From Chloroflexota bacterium (GTDB lineage Bacteria; Chloroflexota; Anaerolineae; Anaerolineales; UBA11858): 59,119 nucleotides of DNA. Shown here in pieces: positions 51,312 to 59,119 of the stretch. The stretch spans positions 1 to 59,119 of the forward strand of contig JABGRQ010000098.1 in assembly GCA_018648225.1 (NCBI GenBank), in the 5' to 3' direction. Position 1 is the stretch's first letter. Each line of letters begins with the position of its first letter. Below the pieces are notes generated by a model, which saw only the letters and a list, made by a program, of their open reading frames with translations, had not been told where the DNA came from and made no database searches. A program made the position numbers and the translations under genes.

Positions 51312-51656
51312 CTAAGCTTTCGGCAAACCGACTTCAATCTGCTCATTCTGGATTCGCACCGGATAAGCGGGAATTGACTCGACAGCGGGCAGAGTCAACG
51401 CTTCGCCAGTCCGTACATCAAAACGCGCCCCATGCCGCGGGCAAGCGATCTCACAACCAGCCAGTTCGCCATCCCCCAGCGGGCCGTCATCATGCGAACA
51501 GAGATCGGCAATTGCGTAAATATCCCCGGCGATATTAAAAACCACCATATACAAGTCGTCAATTTCGATGAATAAACGCTCTCCATTGGAAAGTTCATCC
51601 AGCGCGGCAACGACGACAAATTCGCATTCCGAAGGATCTAGCCGATGGTAATGCAT
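51312..51656 (-). CDS. Rieske [2Fe-2S] ferredoxin-like protein in the suf operon
   Basis: A 114-residue soluble Rieske protein. The cluster ligands are Cys53 and His55 ('DLCSHDDGPLGDGEL') and Cys72 and His75 ('ACPRHGARFDV'). It resembles the ferredoxin parts of aromatic-ring dioxygenases, but no dioxygenase gene is near. It lies directly after sufU with 2 bases between, so it may carry electrons for sulfur or cluster transfer, or simply be a client of the operon. Its association with SUF genes is context only. Confidence 0.92.
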   Translation of the reverse strand: MHYHRLDPSECEFVVVAALDELSNGERLFIEIDDLYMVVFNIAGDIYAIADLCSHDDGPLGDGELAGCEIACPRHGARFDVRTGEALTLPAVESIPAYPVRIQNEQIEVGLPKA

Positions 51657-51658
51657 AG

Positions 51659-52060
51659 CTATTCCACCAGGTCATCGCTGACTTCATCTTTGCCCAGACC
51701 ATAGGCTCCGGCTTTGAGCACTTTCAACGAGAGCAGGGCACATTTGAGACGCACCGGACCGAGTTCAATGCCCAATAATTCGAGCAAATCATCTTTAGTT
51801 AGCGCCTTGACTTCATCCAGCGTTTTCCCGTGGATAAATTCAATTAGCAAGTCAGCAGAAGCCTGCGAAATCGAGCAACCCTCACCACTATAAGCGGCTT
51901 CGATAACAACATCGTTATCGTCCACACGCACATCCACACGAATATGATCGCCGCAATAGGGATTATCATCTTCAAATGTAAAATCATGCGGATCAAGCTC
52001 GCCGCGGAATTGGGGATTTTTATAGCGGTCAATAATTAGTTCGCGGTATAGGTCATCCAT
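51659..52060 (-). CDS. sufU: SufU-type iron-sulfur assembly protein
   Basis: A 133-residue IscU/SufU-fold protein. The three cysteines are in 'NPYCGDHIRV', 'SGEGCSISQASADLL' and 'RLKCALLSL', with the conserved Asp next to the first. SufU in Gram-positive bacteria is a zinc-dependent sulfur acceptor for SufS. The gene is 26 bases downstream of sufS and 2 bases upstream of the Rieske gene. A weak AGAG lies upstream of the ATG. Confidence 0.95.
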   Translation of the reverse strand: MDDLYRELIIDRYKNPQFRGELDPHDFTFEDDNPYCGDHIRVDVRVDDNDVVIEAAYSGEGCSISQASADLLIEFIHGKTLDEVKALTKDDLLELLGIELGPVRLKCALLSLKVLKAGAYGLGKDEVSDDLVE

Positions 52061-52086
52061 GATCTTGTGTTCTCTTGTAACGAAAC

Positions 52087-53337
52087 TTATGAAAATAATT
52101 TCTTGACTTTATAAATACCATCTACCAGGCGATCTACTTCTTCGAGGGTGTTATAGACATAAAAACTGGCTCTGGCAGTCGCCGGGATACCGAATTTTGT
52201 ATGCAGGGGCATGGCACAATGATGACCCGCACGCACGGCAATACCGTCTGCATCCAGAATTTGGGAGATATCGTGTGCGTGCGCTTCGGGCAAGGTAAAC
52301 GATGCTACCCCGCCCCTTTGTTCTGCCGCTGGGCCAAAGACCTTCACACCGGGAATTTCTTCCAGGCGTTCCAGCGCATAGGTGATGATCTGGCGCTCGT
52401 GCCGTTCAACAGCTTCCATGCCCAAATTGGCGAGATAATCCACCGCTGCGCCAAAGCCTATCGCTTCGGCGATCGCCGGGGTTCCAGCTTCAAATTTGTA
52501 AGGCAAAGCATTGCTTTGGAAAGAACGCAACTCCACACGCTTAATCATGTCGCCACCACCCAGAAAAGGCGGCATGGCTTCGAGCAATGCTTTGCGCCCA
52601 TAAAGAATACCAATTCCGCTGGGACCAAGCATCTTATGAGCTGAAAAAGCCACGAAATCCGCATCCAGCGCCTGCACATCCACTGGCAAATGCGGCACCG
52701 ACTGGGCCCCATCTACCAATGTCAGCGCGCCGACTTCATGCGCCATGCGGATGATCTCTGCCGCGGGGTTGATCGTGCCCAACACATTCGACATATGTGT
52801 GAAGGCGACCATTTTGGGTTCCAGTCTGAGCAGACGGGCATACTCATCCAAATCGAGCAGGCCATCCCCAGTCACGGGAATAAACTCAAGGCGCAGGCTG
52901 CGCTCCTGGGCCAGCATCTGCCAAGGAACCAGGTTCGAGTGATGCTCCATCTCGGTCAGGACGACCATATCGCCCAGATTGAGATTGGCACGCCCCCAGG
53001 ATTGAGTCACCAGGTTGATCGATTCTGTGGTGTTGCGGGTGAAAATCACCTCTCGGGGGGTCGCCGCGCCAATGAACGCGGCAATCCTCTCGCGGGCCGA
53101 TTCGTAGGCCGCGGTCGATTCTTCCGCCAGCACATGAATCCCGCGGTGAATATTGGCATTCGAATACCGATAGAACTCATCCATCGCCGCGATCACCTGA
53201 AGCGGTTTCTGGCTAGTTGCCGTCGAGTCGAGGTAGATCAATGGCACCGCGGGATGTACTTCCCGACTCAAAATTGGGAAATCAGCCCGAATTTTTTGCA
53301 CATCAAATGCTGCTATCATATGATCTGTTGTAGACAT
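52087..53337 (-). CDS. sufS: Cysteine desulfurase SufS
   Basis: A 416-residue PLP enzyme of the group II desulfurases. The PLP lysine is Lys235 in 'FSAHKMLGPSGIG', the cofactor His pair is in 'EMEHHSNLVPWQ', and the active-site Cys374 is in 'VRAGHHCAMPLH'. It takes sulfur from cysteine and passes it to SufU. The start at 53337 lacks a clear ribosome site, and a second ATG follows six codons later. An AT-rich hairpin with T run separates it from the gene upstream, which may lower its expression or mark a separate promoter. Confidence 0.96.
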   Translation of the reverse strand: MSTTDHMIAAFDVQKIRADFPILSREVHPAVPLIYLDSTATSQKPLQVIAAMDEFYRYSNANIHRGIHVLAEESTAAYESARERIAAFIGAATPREVIFTRNTTESINLVTQSWGRANLNLGDMVVLTEMEHHSNLVPWQMLAQERSLRLEFIPVTGDGLLDLDEYARLLRLEPKMVAFTHMSNVLGTINPAAEIIRMAHEVGALTLVDGAQSVPHLPVDVQALDADFVAFSAHKMLGPSGIGILYGRKALLEAMPPFLGGGDMIKRVELRSFQSNALPYKFEAGTPAIAEAIGFGAAVDYLANLGMEAVERHERQIITYALERLEEIPGVKVFGPAAEQRGGVASFTLPEAHAHDISQILDADGIAVRAGHHCAMPLHTKFGIPATARASFYVYNTLEEVDRLVDGIYKVKKLFS

Positions 53338-53355
53338 GCGTAATTATCCAATATA

Positions 53356-53385
53356 AAAAATGTGGCTTTTCTCAGCCACATTTTT
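53356..53385 (-). terminator. Hairpin between the SH3-like gene and sufS
   Basis: Arms AAAAATGTGGCT and AGCCACATTTTT surround TTTCTC, followed on the minus strand by more T. It lies inside the suf gene row, so it may act as a partial terminator that lowers sufSU relative to sufCBD. Confidence 0.75.
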
Positions 53386-53395
53386 GTGCTTTTAA

Positions 53396-53671
53396 TCACC
53401 CGCGGCTGCGAGTTTTCGGGCGGCGGATATTTTCGGCCTCTTTAGGACACCATAATACATGATCGGGGACCATCCAGCCATTTGTCAAATAAACATTCTC
53501 ACGAAACTGGATAGCAACCATTTTGTCATCTACCTGAACGACAACACCAGTAAGCCAATCGCGCACGCGGTCTTTTTTGTCGTTGTCGTGGTCGCATAGA
53601 ACTTCAACCATGTCGCCAACTTCATATTCACGCCTTGCTTCGGGAGGAGCGGAAAAAGGTAAACCTGCCAA
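53396..53671 (-). CDS. Small SH3-like barrel protein in the suf operon
   Basis: A 91-residue protein with no recognised family name. It reads as a compact beta barrel ('YEVGDMVEVLCDHDN', 'DWLTGVVVQVDDKMVAIQF', 'GWMVPDHVLWCP') like KOW, Tudor or agenet-type folds, and has a basic tail 'RRPKTRSRG'. The start is TTG at 53671: GGAGG lies 5 bases upstream (53677-53681), and no ATG has such support. It sits between sufD and sufS. A role in nucleic-acid or protein binding is a guess. Confidence 0.65.
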   Translation of the reverse strand: MAGLPFSAPPEARREYEVGDMVEVLCDHDNDKKDRVRDWLTGVVVQVDDKMVAIQFRENVYLTNGWMVPDHVLWCPKEAENIRRPKTRSRG

Positions 53672-53710
53672 TTTAACCTCCAAATAAGAAAATCTCACTA
53701 AATAATACCA

Positions 53711-53797
53711 GGGCTTACGCAGTTCAAAACAATTGCGCCGATGTCGGGGAATGACACCCCCTATTTACAGGCTTATCGCTGAAAAATGCGTAAGTTT
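53711..53797. mobile_element. MITE-like element inside the suf operon
   Basis: GCTTACGCA at 53713-53721 is mirrored by TGCGTAAGT at 53787-53795, giving an 87-base element with inverted ends and a small inner GGGG/CCCC hairpin. ACTTACGCA ends are, as I recall, seen on small transposon-derived elements in other bacteria. It has no gene and occupies the spacer between sufD and the SH3-like gene. Confidence 0.45.
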
Positions 53798-53826
53798 AAA
53801 ACAATCTATTATAAGGCAAAACTTGC

Positions 53827-55176
53827 TTATTGTGCGTCCATTTTTTCTTGAATTGCTTCCTGAAACCGATTGCGCACACCATCAAAGGGGATTCGCTGCA
53901 TAATCGGATCGAAGAAACCTTCCACAACCAGGCGCTCGGCCTGCTCATTGGGAATGCCGCGGCTGCGGAGATAAAACACGAGATCAGGGTCAATCTTCCC
54001 CACGGTAGCGCCATGCGTGCAACGCACGTCATCAGCCAGAATTTCCAGGCCAGGGATCGAATCGGCGCGGGCATTGTTGCTGAGGATCAGGTTACGATTG
54101 GCCTGATAGCCATCGGTTTGTTGTGCGTCGGGGGCCACGTAAATCATCCCCTGCCACACGGAACGGCTCTCGCCTTTCAGTGCGCCCTTAAATAGCAGGT
54201 CGCTGGTGGTGTGCGGGGCAAGATGATTTTGCTGGGTATCATGGTCGAGAAGCTGCTGTCCATCGGTAAAATAAAAGCCCGACATACGGCCATTGGCACC
54301 TTTCCCGGCTAAATCCAAATCGGAGAAATTTTTGGTCAGGCGAGTGCCAATCGCGCCAAAAATCCAATCAATATTGCCGTCTTGTTCCACGCGGGCGCGC
54401 TCATGGGTGAAATTCCACACAGTATCGCCCAGGGATTGCAACTCAACAAAACGCAGATTTGCACCTGCGCCCACACACAACTCAACAATGCCTCCGTGCA
54501 ACGTTTGTGCCTGGGCGCCATTTGGCGAGGCCACTTCATGAACATAGGTTAGCTCAGCGCCTTCTTCCAGCCAGATTACTAAATGAGAAAAATGAGCCAA
54601 GTTTTCGCCAGCCGCCCACACAAGGCTGTGCAATGGCTCTTTCACCTGTACACCCCGCGGCACATACACAAAAACGCCGTTAGGTGTTAAAGCCGCCGTC
54701 AGGGCGGCAAATTTCCCTTCTGCCGGATCAACGACTTTCCCCAACGCTTTTCCAAATTCTTTGGGATATTCGCGGGATGCAGTTTCAAAATCCGTGAAGA
54801 TAATGCCTTTCGGAGCCGATTCTGACTCGAAGTTTTTCTCCATCCCACCGGGGAGCAACGTGATCTGGCCCCCGTGTTGATTGCCAACCAGTGGCTTCAA
54901 CAACCGCGAGGGGATCGCGGGCAAATCCAAATAGGCATCTGCCCCAGGCAATAGAAAATCGCCTTCCAGGCCGCGAATATCGGTGCGACGCCAGGGTTCG
55001 TCTTTCGTCGTTGGGTAAGGCAATTTCTCAAACGCATCCCAGGCACGGGCGCGAAAATCAGCCAAAATTCCGTCTCCCTCGCCGGGAATTGCCATATCCC
55101 GTGAAAAATGGAAACCTTCAAATTGCGTTTTTCGACGCGTTCTTTGTGTTCTCGCAACTATTTTTTTCGTTGTCAT
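53827..55176 (-). CDS. sufD: SUF scaffold protein SufD
   Basis: A 449-residue SufB/SufD-family protein with an N-terminal helical part and a long beta-helix. It has 'KDEPWRRTDIRGLEGDF' early, 'NGVFVYVPRGVQVKEPL' in the middle, and a C-terminal 'DDVRCTHGATVGKIDPDLVFYLRSRG' in two parts, with the SufD Cys and His near the SufB interface. It forms the SufBC2D scaffold on which clusters are built. GGATATATT precedes the ATG. It lies 50 bases after sufB. Confidence 0.95.
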   Translation of the reverse strand: MTTKKIVARTQRTRRKTQFEGFHFSRDMAIPGEGDGILADFRARAWDAFEKLPYPTTKDEPWRRTDIRGLEGDFLLPGADAYLDLPAIPSRLLKPLVGNQHGGQITLLPGGMEKNFESESAPKGIIFTDFETASREYPKEFGKALGKVVDPAEGKFAALTAALTPNGVFVYVPRGVQVKEPLHSLVWAAGENLAHFSHLVIWLEEGAELTYVHEVASPNGAQAQTLHGGIVELCVGAGANLRFVELQSLGDTVWNFTHERARVEQDGNIDWIFGAIGTRLTKNFSDLDLAGKGANGRMSGFYFTDGQQLLDHDTQQNHLAPHTTSDLLFKGALKGESRSVWQGMIYVAPDAQQTDGYQANRNLILSNNARADSIPGLEILADDVRCTHGATVGKIDPDLVFYLRSRGIPNEQAERLVVEGFFDPIMQRIPFDGVRNRFQEAIQEKMDAQ

Positions 55177-55226
55177 AATATATCCATCTTAGTGTCGACA
55201 TCTTGACGTCAAGGTGTCTGACGCAA

Positions 55227-56633
55227 CTATCCGATCGAGCCTTCCATTTGCAATTGAATCAGCCGGTTCATTTCGATCGCATATTCCATTGGCAATTCTT
55301 TGACCAGCGGTTCGATAAAACCCGAAACGATCATCGTGGTAGCTTCTTCTTCAGACAAACCGCGGCTCATCAGGTAGAACATTTGCTCCTCGCCAATTTT
55401 TGATACCGAGGCTTCGTGCCCAATATTGACATCTTCGTCATCGATTTCGATATATGGATAGGTATCGGAACGCGAACCCGGGTCCAGCAACAGGGCATCA
55501 CAAACCACGTTCGAGCGCACATCCCCCATCCCTTCATGCACTTTGAGCAAGCCGCGGTACGATGCTCGCCCGCCGTCTTTGCTAATCGATTTCGATACGA
55601 TCTTGCTGCTGGTATGCGGAGCAAAATGGATCACTTTCCCACCGGTATCCTGATGCTGGCCTTTCCCGGCGAATGCCATCGAAAGAATTTCGCCATGCGC
55701 ACCCGGCCCCATCAAATAGCAGGAGGGGTATTTCATGGTCAGTTTGGAGCCCAGGTTGGCATCTACCCATTCCATGGTGGCGCCTTCTTCTACGATGGCG
55801 CGCTGGGTCACCAGATTATAAACATTATTCGACCAGTTCTGGATGGTGGTATAGCGCACGCGGGCATTCTTCTTGACCACAATCTCGATCACGCCGCTGT
55901 GGAATGAATCGGTTGTATATTGCGGAGCGGTACAGCCCTCCACATAGTGAACCTGTGCGCCTTCATCCGCGATAATCAGACTACGCTCAAATTGGCCGAT
56001 ATTGGCGATATTCAAACGAAAATACGCCTGCAAGGGCAAATCAACTTTCACGCCCGGGGGAATGTATACAAAAGAACCACCCGACCAGACCGCACTATTG
56101 AGAGCCGCCAGCTTATTATCTTCAATCGGAATGACGGTGCTAAAATATTCTCGGAAAAGTTCGGGGTGCTGACGCAAGCCTTCTTCGATGCTCAGGAAAA
56201 TAACGCCCTTTTTTTCAAGGTGCTCCTGAATGCTATGATAGACCATTTCGGATTCGTATTGCGCACCCACACCAGCCAGGAATTTTTGCTCGGCTTCAGG
56301 AATGCCTAATTTGTCAAAAGTATCTTTGATACTATCGGGAATATCATCCCAGGATTTACCTTCACCATCTGAAGGCCGAACGTAATAGTAAATATTTTCC
56401 AGGTCAAGTTTGGCAATATCGCCCCCCCAGGTGGGCATTGGACGCTGTTCGTAATGCGCCAAAGCGCGCAAGCGGAAATCCAGCATCCACTGTGGCTCAC
56501 CTTTCATGGCCGATATTTGTTCGACAACATCTCGACTCAACCCTTTGCCGGTGTTATACACAGAAACATCGGGATCACTAAACCCATACTTGTAATCGCC
56601 AATACCTTCTAAAAGTTGATTATCTGAACTCAT
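55227..56633 (-). CDS. sufB: SUF scaffold protein SufB
   Basis: A 468-residue SufB. The N-terminal '[19 protein letters not shown]' and '[12 protein letters not shown]' are characteristic, as are '[20 protein letters not shown]', '[19 protein letters not shown]' (with the Cys thought to receive sulfur) and '[20 protein letters not shown]'. It is the main site of cluster assembly with SufC and SufD. GGAGAAATT precedes the ATG. The spacer to sufC is filled by a short-period repeat. Confidence 0.97.
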   Translation of the reverse strand: MSSDNQLLEGIGDYKYGFSDPDVSVYNTGKGLSRDVVEQISAMKGEPQWMLDFRLRALAHYEQRPMPTWGGDIAKLDLENIYYYVRPSDGEGKSWDDIPDSIKDTFDKLGIPEAEQKFLAGVGAQYESEMVYHSIQEHLEKKGVIFLSIEEGLRQHPELFREYFSTVIPIEDNKLAALNSAVWSGGSFVYIPPGVKVDLPLQAYFRLNIANIGQFERSLIIADEGAQVHYVEGCTAPQYTTDSFHSGVIEIVVKKNARVRYTTIQNWSNNVYNLVTQRAIVEEGATMEWVDANLGSKLTMKYPSCYLMGPGAHGEILSMAFAGKGQHQDTGGKVIHFAPHTSSKIVSKSISKDGGRASYRGLLKVHEGMGDVRSNVVCDALLLDPGSRSDTYPYIEIDDEDVNIGHEASVSKIGEEQMFYLMSRGLSEEEATTMIVSGFIEPLVKELPMEYAIEMNRLIQLQMEGSIG

Positions 56634-56642
56634 AATTTCTCC

Positions 56643-56732
56643 AGTAAGATAGTTGAGTAATTATTAATTGGATAGTTGATATTGAACTTTCAAAAACTAT
56701 GCAACTATCTAACTATGCCACTACCGAACTAT
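56643..56732. repeat. AACTATC/CAACTATG short-period repeat between sufC and sufB
   Basis: Words such as GCAACTATCTAACTATG, GATAGTTGAG and GGATAGTTGA recur here on both strands. The repeat runs into the sufC 3' end and encodes its last residues ('HSSVVA'). Confidence 0.6.
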
Positions 56733-57486
56733 GTTTCTCGCGCACCCAATCGTAGCCCTGTTCCTCAAGTTGAAGCGCCAATTCGGGGCCGCCAGATTCG
56801 ACCACACGTCCGTCGAGCATGACATGCACAAAATCAGGCTGGATATAATTTAAAATCCGCTGGTAGTGCGTAATCACCAAAGCGCCAAATTCGCTGTTAC
56901 GCAAGGCGTTCACGCCTTCGGAAACAATTCGCAAGGCATCAATATCCAGGCCAGAGTCGGTTTCGTCAAGGATGGCGATCTCGGGTTGTAGTGTTGCCAT
57001 TTGTAGAATTTCAGCACGCTTCTTTTCGCCGCCTGAAAAACCTTCGTTGAGATAACGTCCGGCAAAAGCATGATCCATTTTCAACATATCCATGCGCTCT
57101 TTGAGCATGGTACGAAACTGGGGAATTTTAATGCCCTTATCTTCTGGGTCGGCTGCTTTGCGGTGGGCGTTGATCGCTGTGCGCAAGAAATTTGCCACGG
57201 TCACCCCCGGGATGGAAACCGGATACTGAAAAGCCAGGAACAACCCCAAGTGAGACCGCTCGTCCGGCTCTAATTCCAGAATATTTTCGCCCTTAAACCA
57301 AACTTCCCCACCAGTAACATCATAATTGGGATGTCCCATCAACGCATAAGCCAGGGTAGATTTACCGGTGCCATTCGGTCCCATAATGGCATGAATTTCA
57401 CCCTGACGCACCGTCAGGTTCAGCCCTTTTAGAATTTCGTTTCCTGCCACGTTAACGTGCAGATCCTTAATCACCAACTCAGACAT
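56713..57486 (-). CDS. sufC: SUF ATPase SufC
   Basis: A 257-residue ABC-type ATPase. Walker A is '[18 protein letters not shown]', the signature is '[15 protein letters not shown]', Walker B '[16 protein letters not shown]' and the switch His 'VITHYQRIL'. This motif set, with '[11 protein letters not shown]', is diagnostic of SufC. It drives conformational change of SufBD. AAGGAG precedes the ATG. It is the first gene of the operon, facing away from sufR. Its last residues are encoded by a dispersed repeat. Confidence 0.97.
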   Translation of the reverse strand: MSELVIKDLHVNVAGNEILKGLNLTVRQGEIHAIMGPNGTGKSTLAYALMGHPNYDVTGGEVWFKGENILELEPDERSHLGLFLAFQYPVSIPGVTVANFLRTAINAHRKAADPEDKGIKIPQFRTMLKERMDMLKMDHAFAGRYLNEGFSGGEKKRAEILQMATLQPEIAILDETDSGLDIDALRIVSEGVNALRNSEFGALVITHYQRILNYIQPDFVHVMLDGRVVESGGPELALQLEEQGYDWVREKHSSVVA

Positions 57487-57558
57487 GAAAAATACTCCTT
57501 GGTCGACATGACGAAAACACCATCGATGTCGGAAATTTCTATTGGTTGAACGGGCGGT

Positions 57559-57587
57559 ATTATAGCACGCGGCTTGTTTTAGGTCAA
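57559..57587 (-). promoter_or_regulatory. suf operon promoter
   Basis: On the minus strand, TTGACC (57582-57587), 17 bases, then TATAAT (57559-57564), 73 bases before sufC. The -35 box carries TATTGAC, the same word as in the divergent sufR promoter. Confidence 0.65.
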
Positions 57588-57614
57588 TATTTCAGATAAA
57601 TTTCATATATATTA

Positions 57615-57643
57615 TTGACATTCGAATTAACGGATGATATACT
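57615..57643 (+). promoter_or_regulatory. sufR promoter
   Basis: TTGACA (57615-57620), 17 bases, then TATACT (57638-57643), 25 bases before the ATG. It is back to back with the suf promoter, with 27 AT-rich bases between the two -35 boxes, including two direct ATTTCA copies. A single regulator bound there could control both. Confidence 0.65.
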
Positions 57644-57667
57644 GCCTTTACTAAGGAATAGCATTAA

Positions 57668-58312
57668 ATGTCTACTACACGCGACAAAGTTCTCAAAACC
57701 CTGCTCACCCGCCAACGCTGCACGATCAATGATCTGGCAGAGGCTGTGGGGATAAACCCAATATCAGTGCGTCACCACGTCAACAAGCTGGAAGCCACCG
57801 GACTGGTAGCTTCGGAAGAAGAACGGCATGGCGTAGGCCGTCCGCGCCTGGTATATTTTCTGACTGAGAAGGGTATGGAAAAATTCCCCAGCCGTTATCT
57901 TAAACTTACTGTAAGGTTGCTTCAGCAACTCAAAGAAACCCTGCCTGCCGCGATGGTGGGAGAACTCTTCAGTCAGATGGCCGATGATTTGGCCGCCGAT
58001 TACACTGCTGAAATGAATCTGGCAGAACTCCCCATGGAAGAACGCCTTGATTTAGTCAAAGACCTCTTGAGCGCTGAAGGCTTCAATATGGAGTGGGAAC
58101 AAAAGGCTGATAGTTACCACATCCGTGAGGTAAGTTGTCCGTACCTGCATGTTGGCCAGTCGCATCCCGAGGTTTGTGTGGTTGATGAAACCCTGATCTC
58201 AAATATGCTGGCTGTCCCTATAGAAAAAGTAAAATGCATCTTGCAGGGGGATTCGTTGTGTACTTATATCGTCCCCAAACACAGCATTACTACAGAGGAA
58301 ATTAAGAGTTAA
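57668..58312 (+). CDS. sufR: SufR-like iron-sulfur-sensing regulator
   Basis: A 214-residue winged-helix regulator. The helix-turn-helix lies around residues 17-45 ('TINDLAEAVGINPISVRHHVNKLEATG') and is followed by a wing with 'GVGRPRLVYFLTEKG'. The C-terminal half has four cysteines in C-x12-C-x19-C-x7-C order ('SCPYLHVGQSHPEVC', 'VKCILQGDSLC'), fitting cluster-binding regulators such as cyanobacterial SufR. It probably represses suf when it holds a cluster. AAGGA precedes the ATG. It is divergent from the suf genes and 1 base before the MIP18-like gene. Confidence 0.9.
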   Translation: MSTTRDKVLKTLLTRQRCTINDLAEAVGINPISVRHHVNKLEATGLVASEEERHGVGRPRLVYFLTEKGMEKFPSRYLKLTVRLLQQLKETLPAAMVGELFSQMADDLAADYTAEMNLAELPMEERLDLVKDLLSAEGFNMEWEQKADSYHIREVSCPYLHVGQSHPEVCVVDETLISNMLAVPIEKVKCILQGDSLCTYIVPKHSITTEEIKS

Positions 58313-58313
58313 T

Positions 58314-58658
58314 ATGAGCGCAATCCGTCCACGCCCAAAATGGCTTATCGAAGATACACACCCAGATTTGTTTCAACCCGTTGATGCTGCCTTCCGGGAG
58401 GTTATGGACCCCGAAATTGGCCTCAACATTATGGAACTTGGCCTGATTCGCGATGTCAGCATCAATGAAGAAAATCTTGCCCATGTGGTGATGATTATGA
58501 CCACCCCGTTCTGTCCCTACGCACCGGCATTGCTCGAAAACGCACGTTCAAAGGCTGCCGAAGCTCTCGAACGGGAAGCCACCATCGAGATGGGTATGGA
58601 ATACTGGGATCCCAGCTACATGGAAGACGGCGTCGGCGCGGATTGGGGTTTATTCTAA
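58314..58658 (+). CDS. MIP18/DUF59-family (SufT-like) assembly factor
   Basis: A 114-residue protein with the DUF59 fold. Key parts are 'REVMDPEIGLNIMELGLIRDVS' (the DPE motif) and 'MIMTTPFCPYAPALLE' with the conserved Cys. Family members (SufT, MIP18, PaaD) help mature iron-sulfur proteins. The C-terminal 'YWDPSYMEDGVGADWGLF' is an extension. It is co-transcribed with sufR (1-base spacer), which supports a role in the same process. A strong terminator follows. Confidence 0.9.
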   Translation: MSAIRPRPKWLIEDTHPDLFQPVDAAFREVMDPEIGLNIMELGLIRDVSINEENLAHVVMIMTTPFCPYAPALLENARSKAAEALEREATIEMGMEYWDPSYMEDGVGADWGLF

Positions 58659-58678
58659 ACATCAAAAAACTATTCTCA

Positions 58679-58715
58679 AAAAAGCGAGGGCGTCAATGCC
58701 GCCCTCGCTTTTTTG
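58679..58715. terminator. Terminator after the sufR unit
   Basis: AAAAAAGCGAGGGCG pairs with CGCCCTCGCTTTTTT around seven bases. It ends the sufR/MIP18-like transcript before the ribosomal-protein unit. Confidence 0.93.
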
Positions 58716-58824
58716 ATGGAATCTGTACTTCACAAATCAAATCCTTTATGTTATCCTTGCACGGCTTTCCGCTCCTAGACGCATTCGCGGTGTCAGGGGC
58801 AAATTCCATGGAAAGGAGGTAATT

Positions 58825-59112
58825 ATGCGCGATTACGAACTCATCTTCATTATTCATCCCGACCTGGATGATACCGCCAGCAATGACGTATTAGAAAAGG
58901 TTAAAGGTTGGATTACCGAAGCAGGGGGGGCTGTCAACAAAGTTGACCCTTGGGGAAAACGCAAGTTGGCTTACCCAATTCGCAAACAGAATAGCGGCCA
59001 GTATTTTCTGCTCAATATTCAGATCGCCCCTAGCTTTGTAACCGAGTTAGAGCGCAGTTTACGGTTCCAAGAACCTGTAATGCGCTTTATGGTCACTTCG
59101 ATTGAAGAATAA
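58825..59112 (+). CDS. rpsF: 30S ribosomal protein S6
   Basis: A 95-residue S6 of normal bacterial length. It starts 'MRDYELIFIIHPDLDD' and has 'VNKVDPWGKRKLAYPIRKQNSG' in the middle and 'RFQEPVMRFMVTSIEE' at the end. S6 binds 16S rRNA with S18 in the small-subunit platform. A full AAGGAGGT ribosome site lies upstream. The usual ssb and rpsR genes would be expected just past the window edge. The 109-base leader after the terminator may hold an S6:S18 control element. Confidence 0.97.
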   Translation: MRDYELIFIIHPDLDDTASNDVLEKVKGWITEAGGAVNKVDPWGKRKLAYPIRKQNSGQYFLLNIQIAPSFVTELERSLRFQEPVMRFMVTSIEE

Positions 59113-59119
59113 GCATTAG

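Noticed and set aside
1-59119. CRISPR arrays, tRNA or rRNA genes
   Set aside because: No regularly spaced identical repeats and no cloverleaf or rRNA-like stretches were found when reading the spacers. The repeats present are irregular and single.

Overview
The window looks like about 59 kb of chromosome from a Chloroflexota bacterium, most likely Anaerolineae-like. That assignment is an inference from gene content: lipoproteins with long Thr-Pro-Glu linkers, a cluster of LiaF/PspC-like membrane proteins, a SufU-type SUF operon with a Rieske protein inside it, a deazaflavin-type nitroreductase, a pyrrolysine-free MttB homologue and CpaF/Flp-type pilus parts. Marker genes were not compared. 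The window is gene-dense with short spacers. I see no tRNA, rRNA, CRISPR array or intact insertion sequence.

Layout. 0-8 kb: a PAS-only sensor, a GbsR/MarR-type regulator with an NmrA-like reductase, an HD/MazG/NTF2-like/FG-GAP lipoprotein operon, and a GAF-GGDEF diguanylate cyclase. 8-12.8 kb: an MTAN-like nucleosidase behind five LiaF/PspC-type membrane proteins, then a small CBM48 protein. 12.9-16.7 kb: two tandem CpaF ATPases and an M24 protein with altered metal ligands. 16.8-24.2 kb: a lipoprotein hydrolase, OsmC, a histone-deacetylase-like enzyme, an Flp-type pilin fused to a jelly-roll-like domain, AlaX, a FAD oxidoreductase and a zincin lipoprotein. 24.3-36 kb: an MttB homologue, a large polytopic membrane protein, a saccharopine-dehydrogenase-like protein, a subtilase, an epimerase and two extracellular lipoproteins. 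36-41 kb: a Pst/PhoU phosphate locus with two pstB genes. 41.2-48.2 kb: the most unusual region (below). 48.2-51.3 kb: small accessory genes. 51.3-58.7 kb: the SUF iron-sulfur operon with divergent sufR and a SufT/MIP18-like gene. The last gene is rpsF.

The best candidate for an undescribed system is 41.3-48.2 kb. A DUF2207-like membrane protein ends in a Cys-Ala tail with seven cysteines. On a single-membrane-span topology that tail lies in the cytoplasm. Directly after it comes a PqqD-radical SAM-SPASM protein with all cluster cysteines, then three phospholipid-type enzymes (CDP-alcohol phosphatidyltransferase, LpxL-like acyltransferase, PAP2 phosphatase). Last is a second PqqD-radical SAM homologue that has lost every cluster cysteine. 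I infer a peptide-modification system in which the live enzyme modifies the Cys-Ala tail and the dead paralogue acts as a partner or recognition subunit, possibly tied to membrane lipid chemistry.

A second theme is dispersed short-period, quasi-palindromic repeats in spacers. Some have been absorbed into coding sequence: two in-frame blocks in the large membrane protein, the start of the PAP2 gene and the end of sufC. A short element with inverted ends resembling a MITE sits inside the suf operon.
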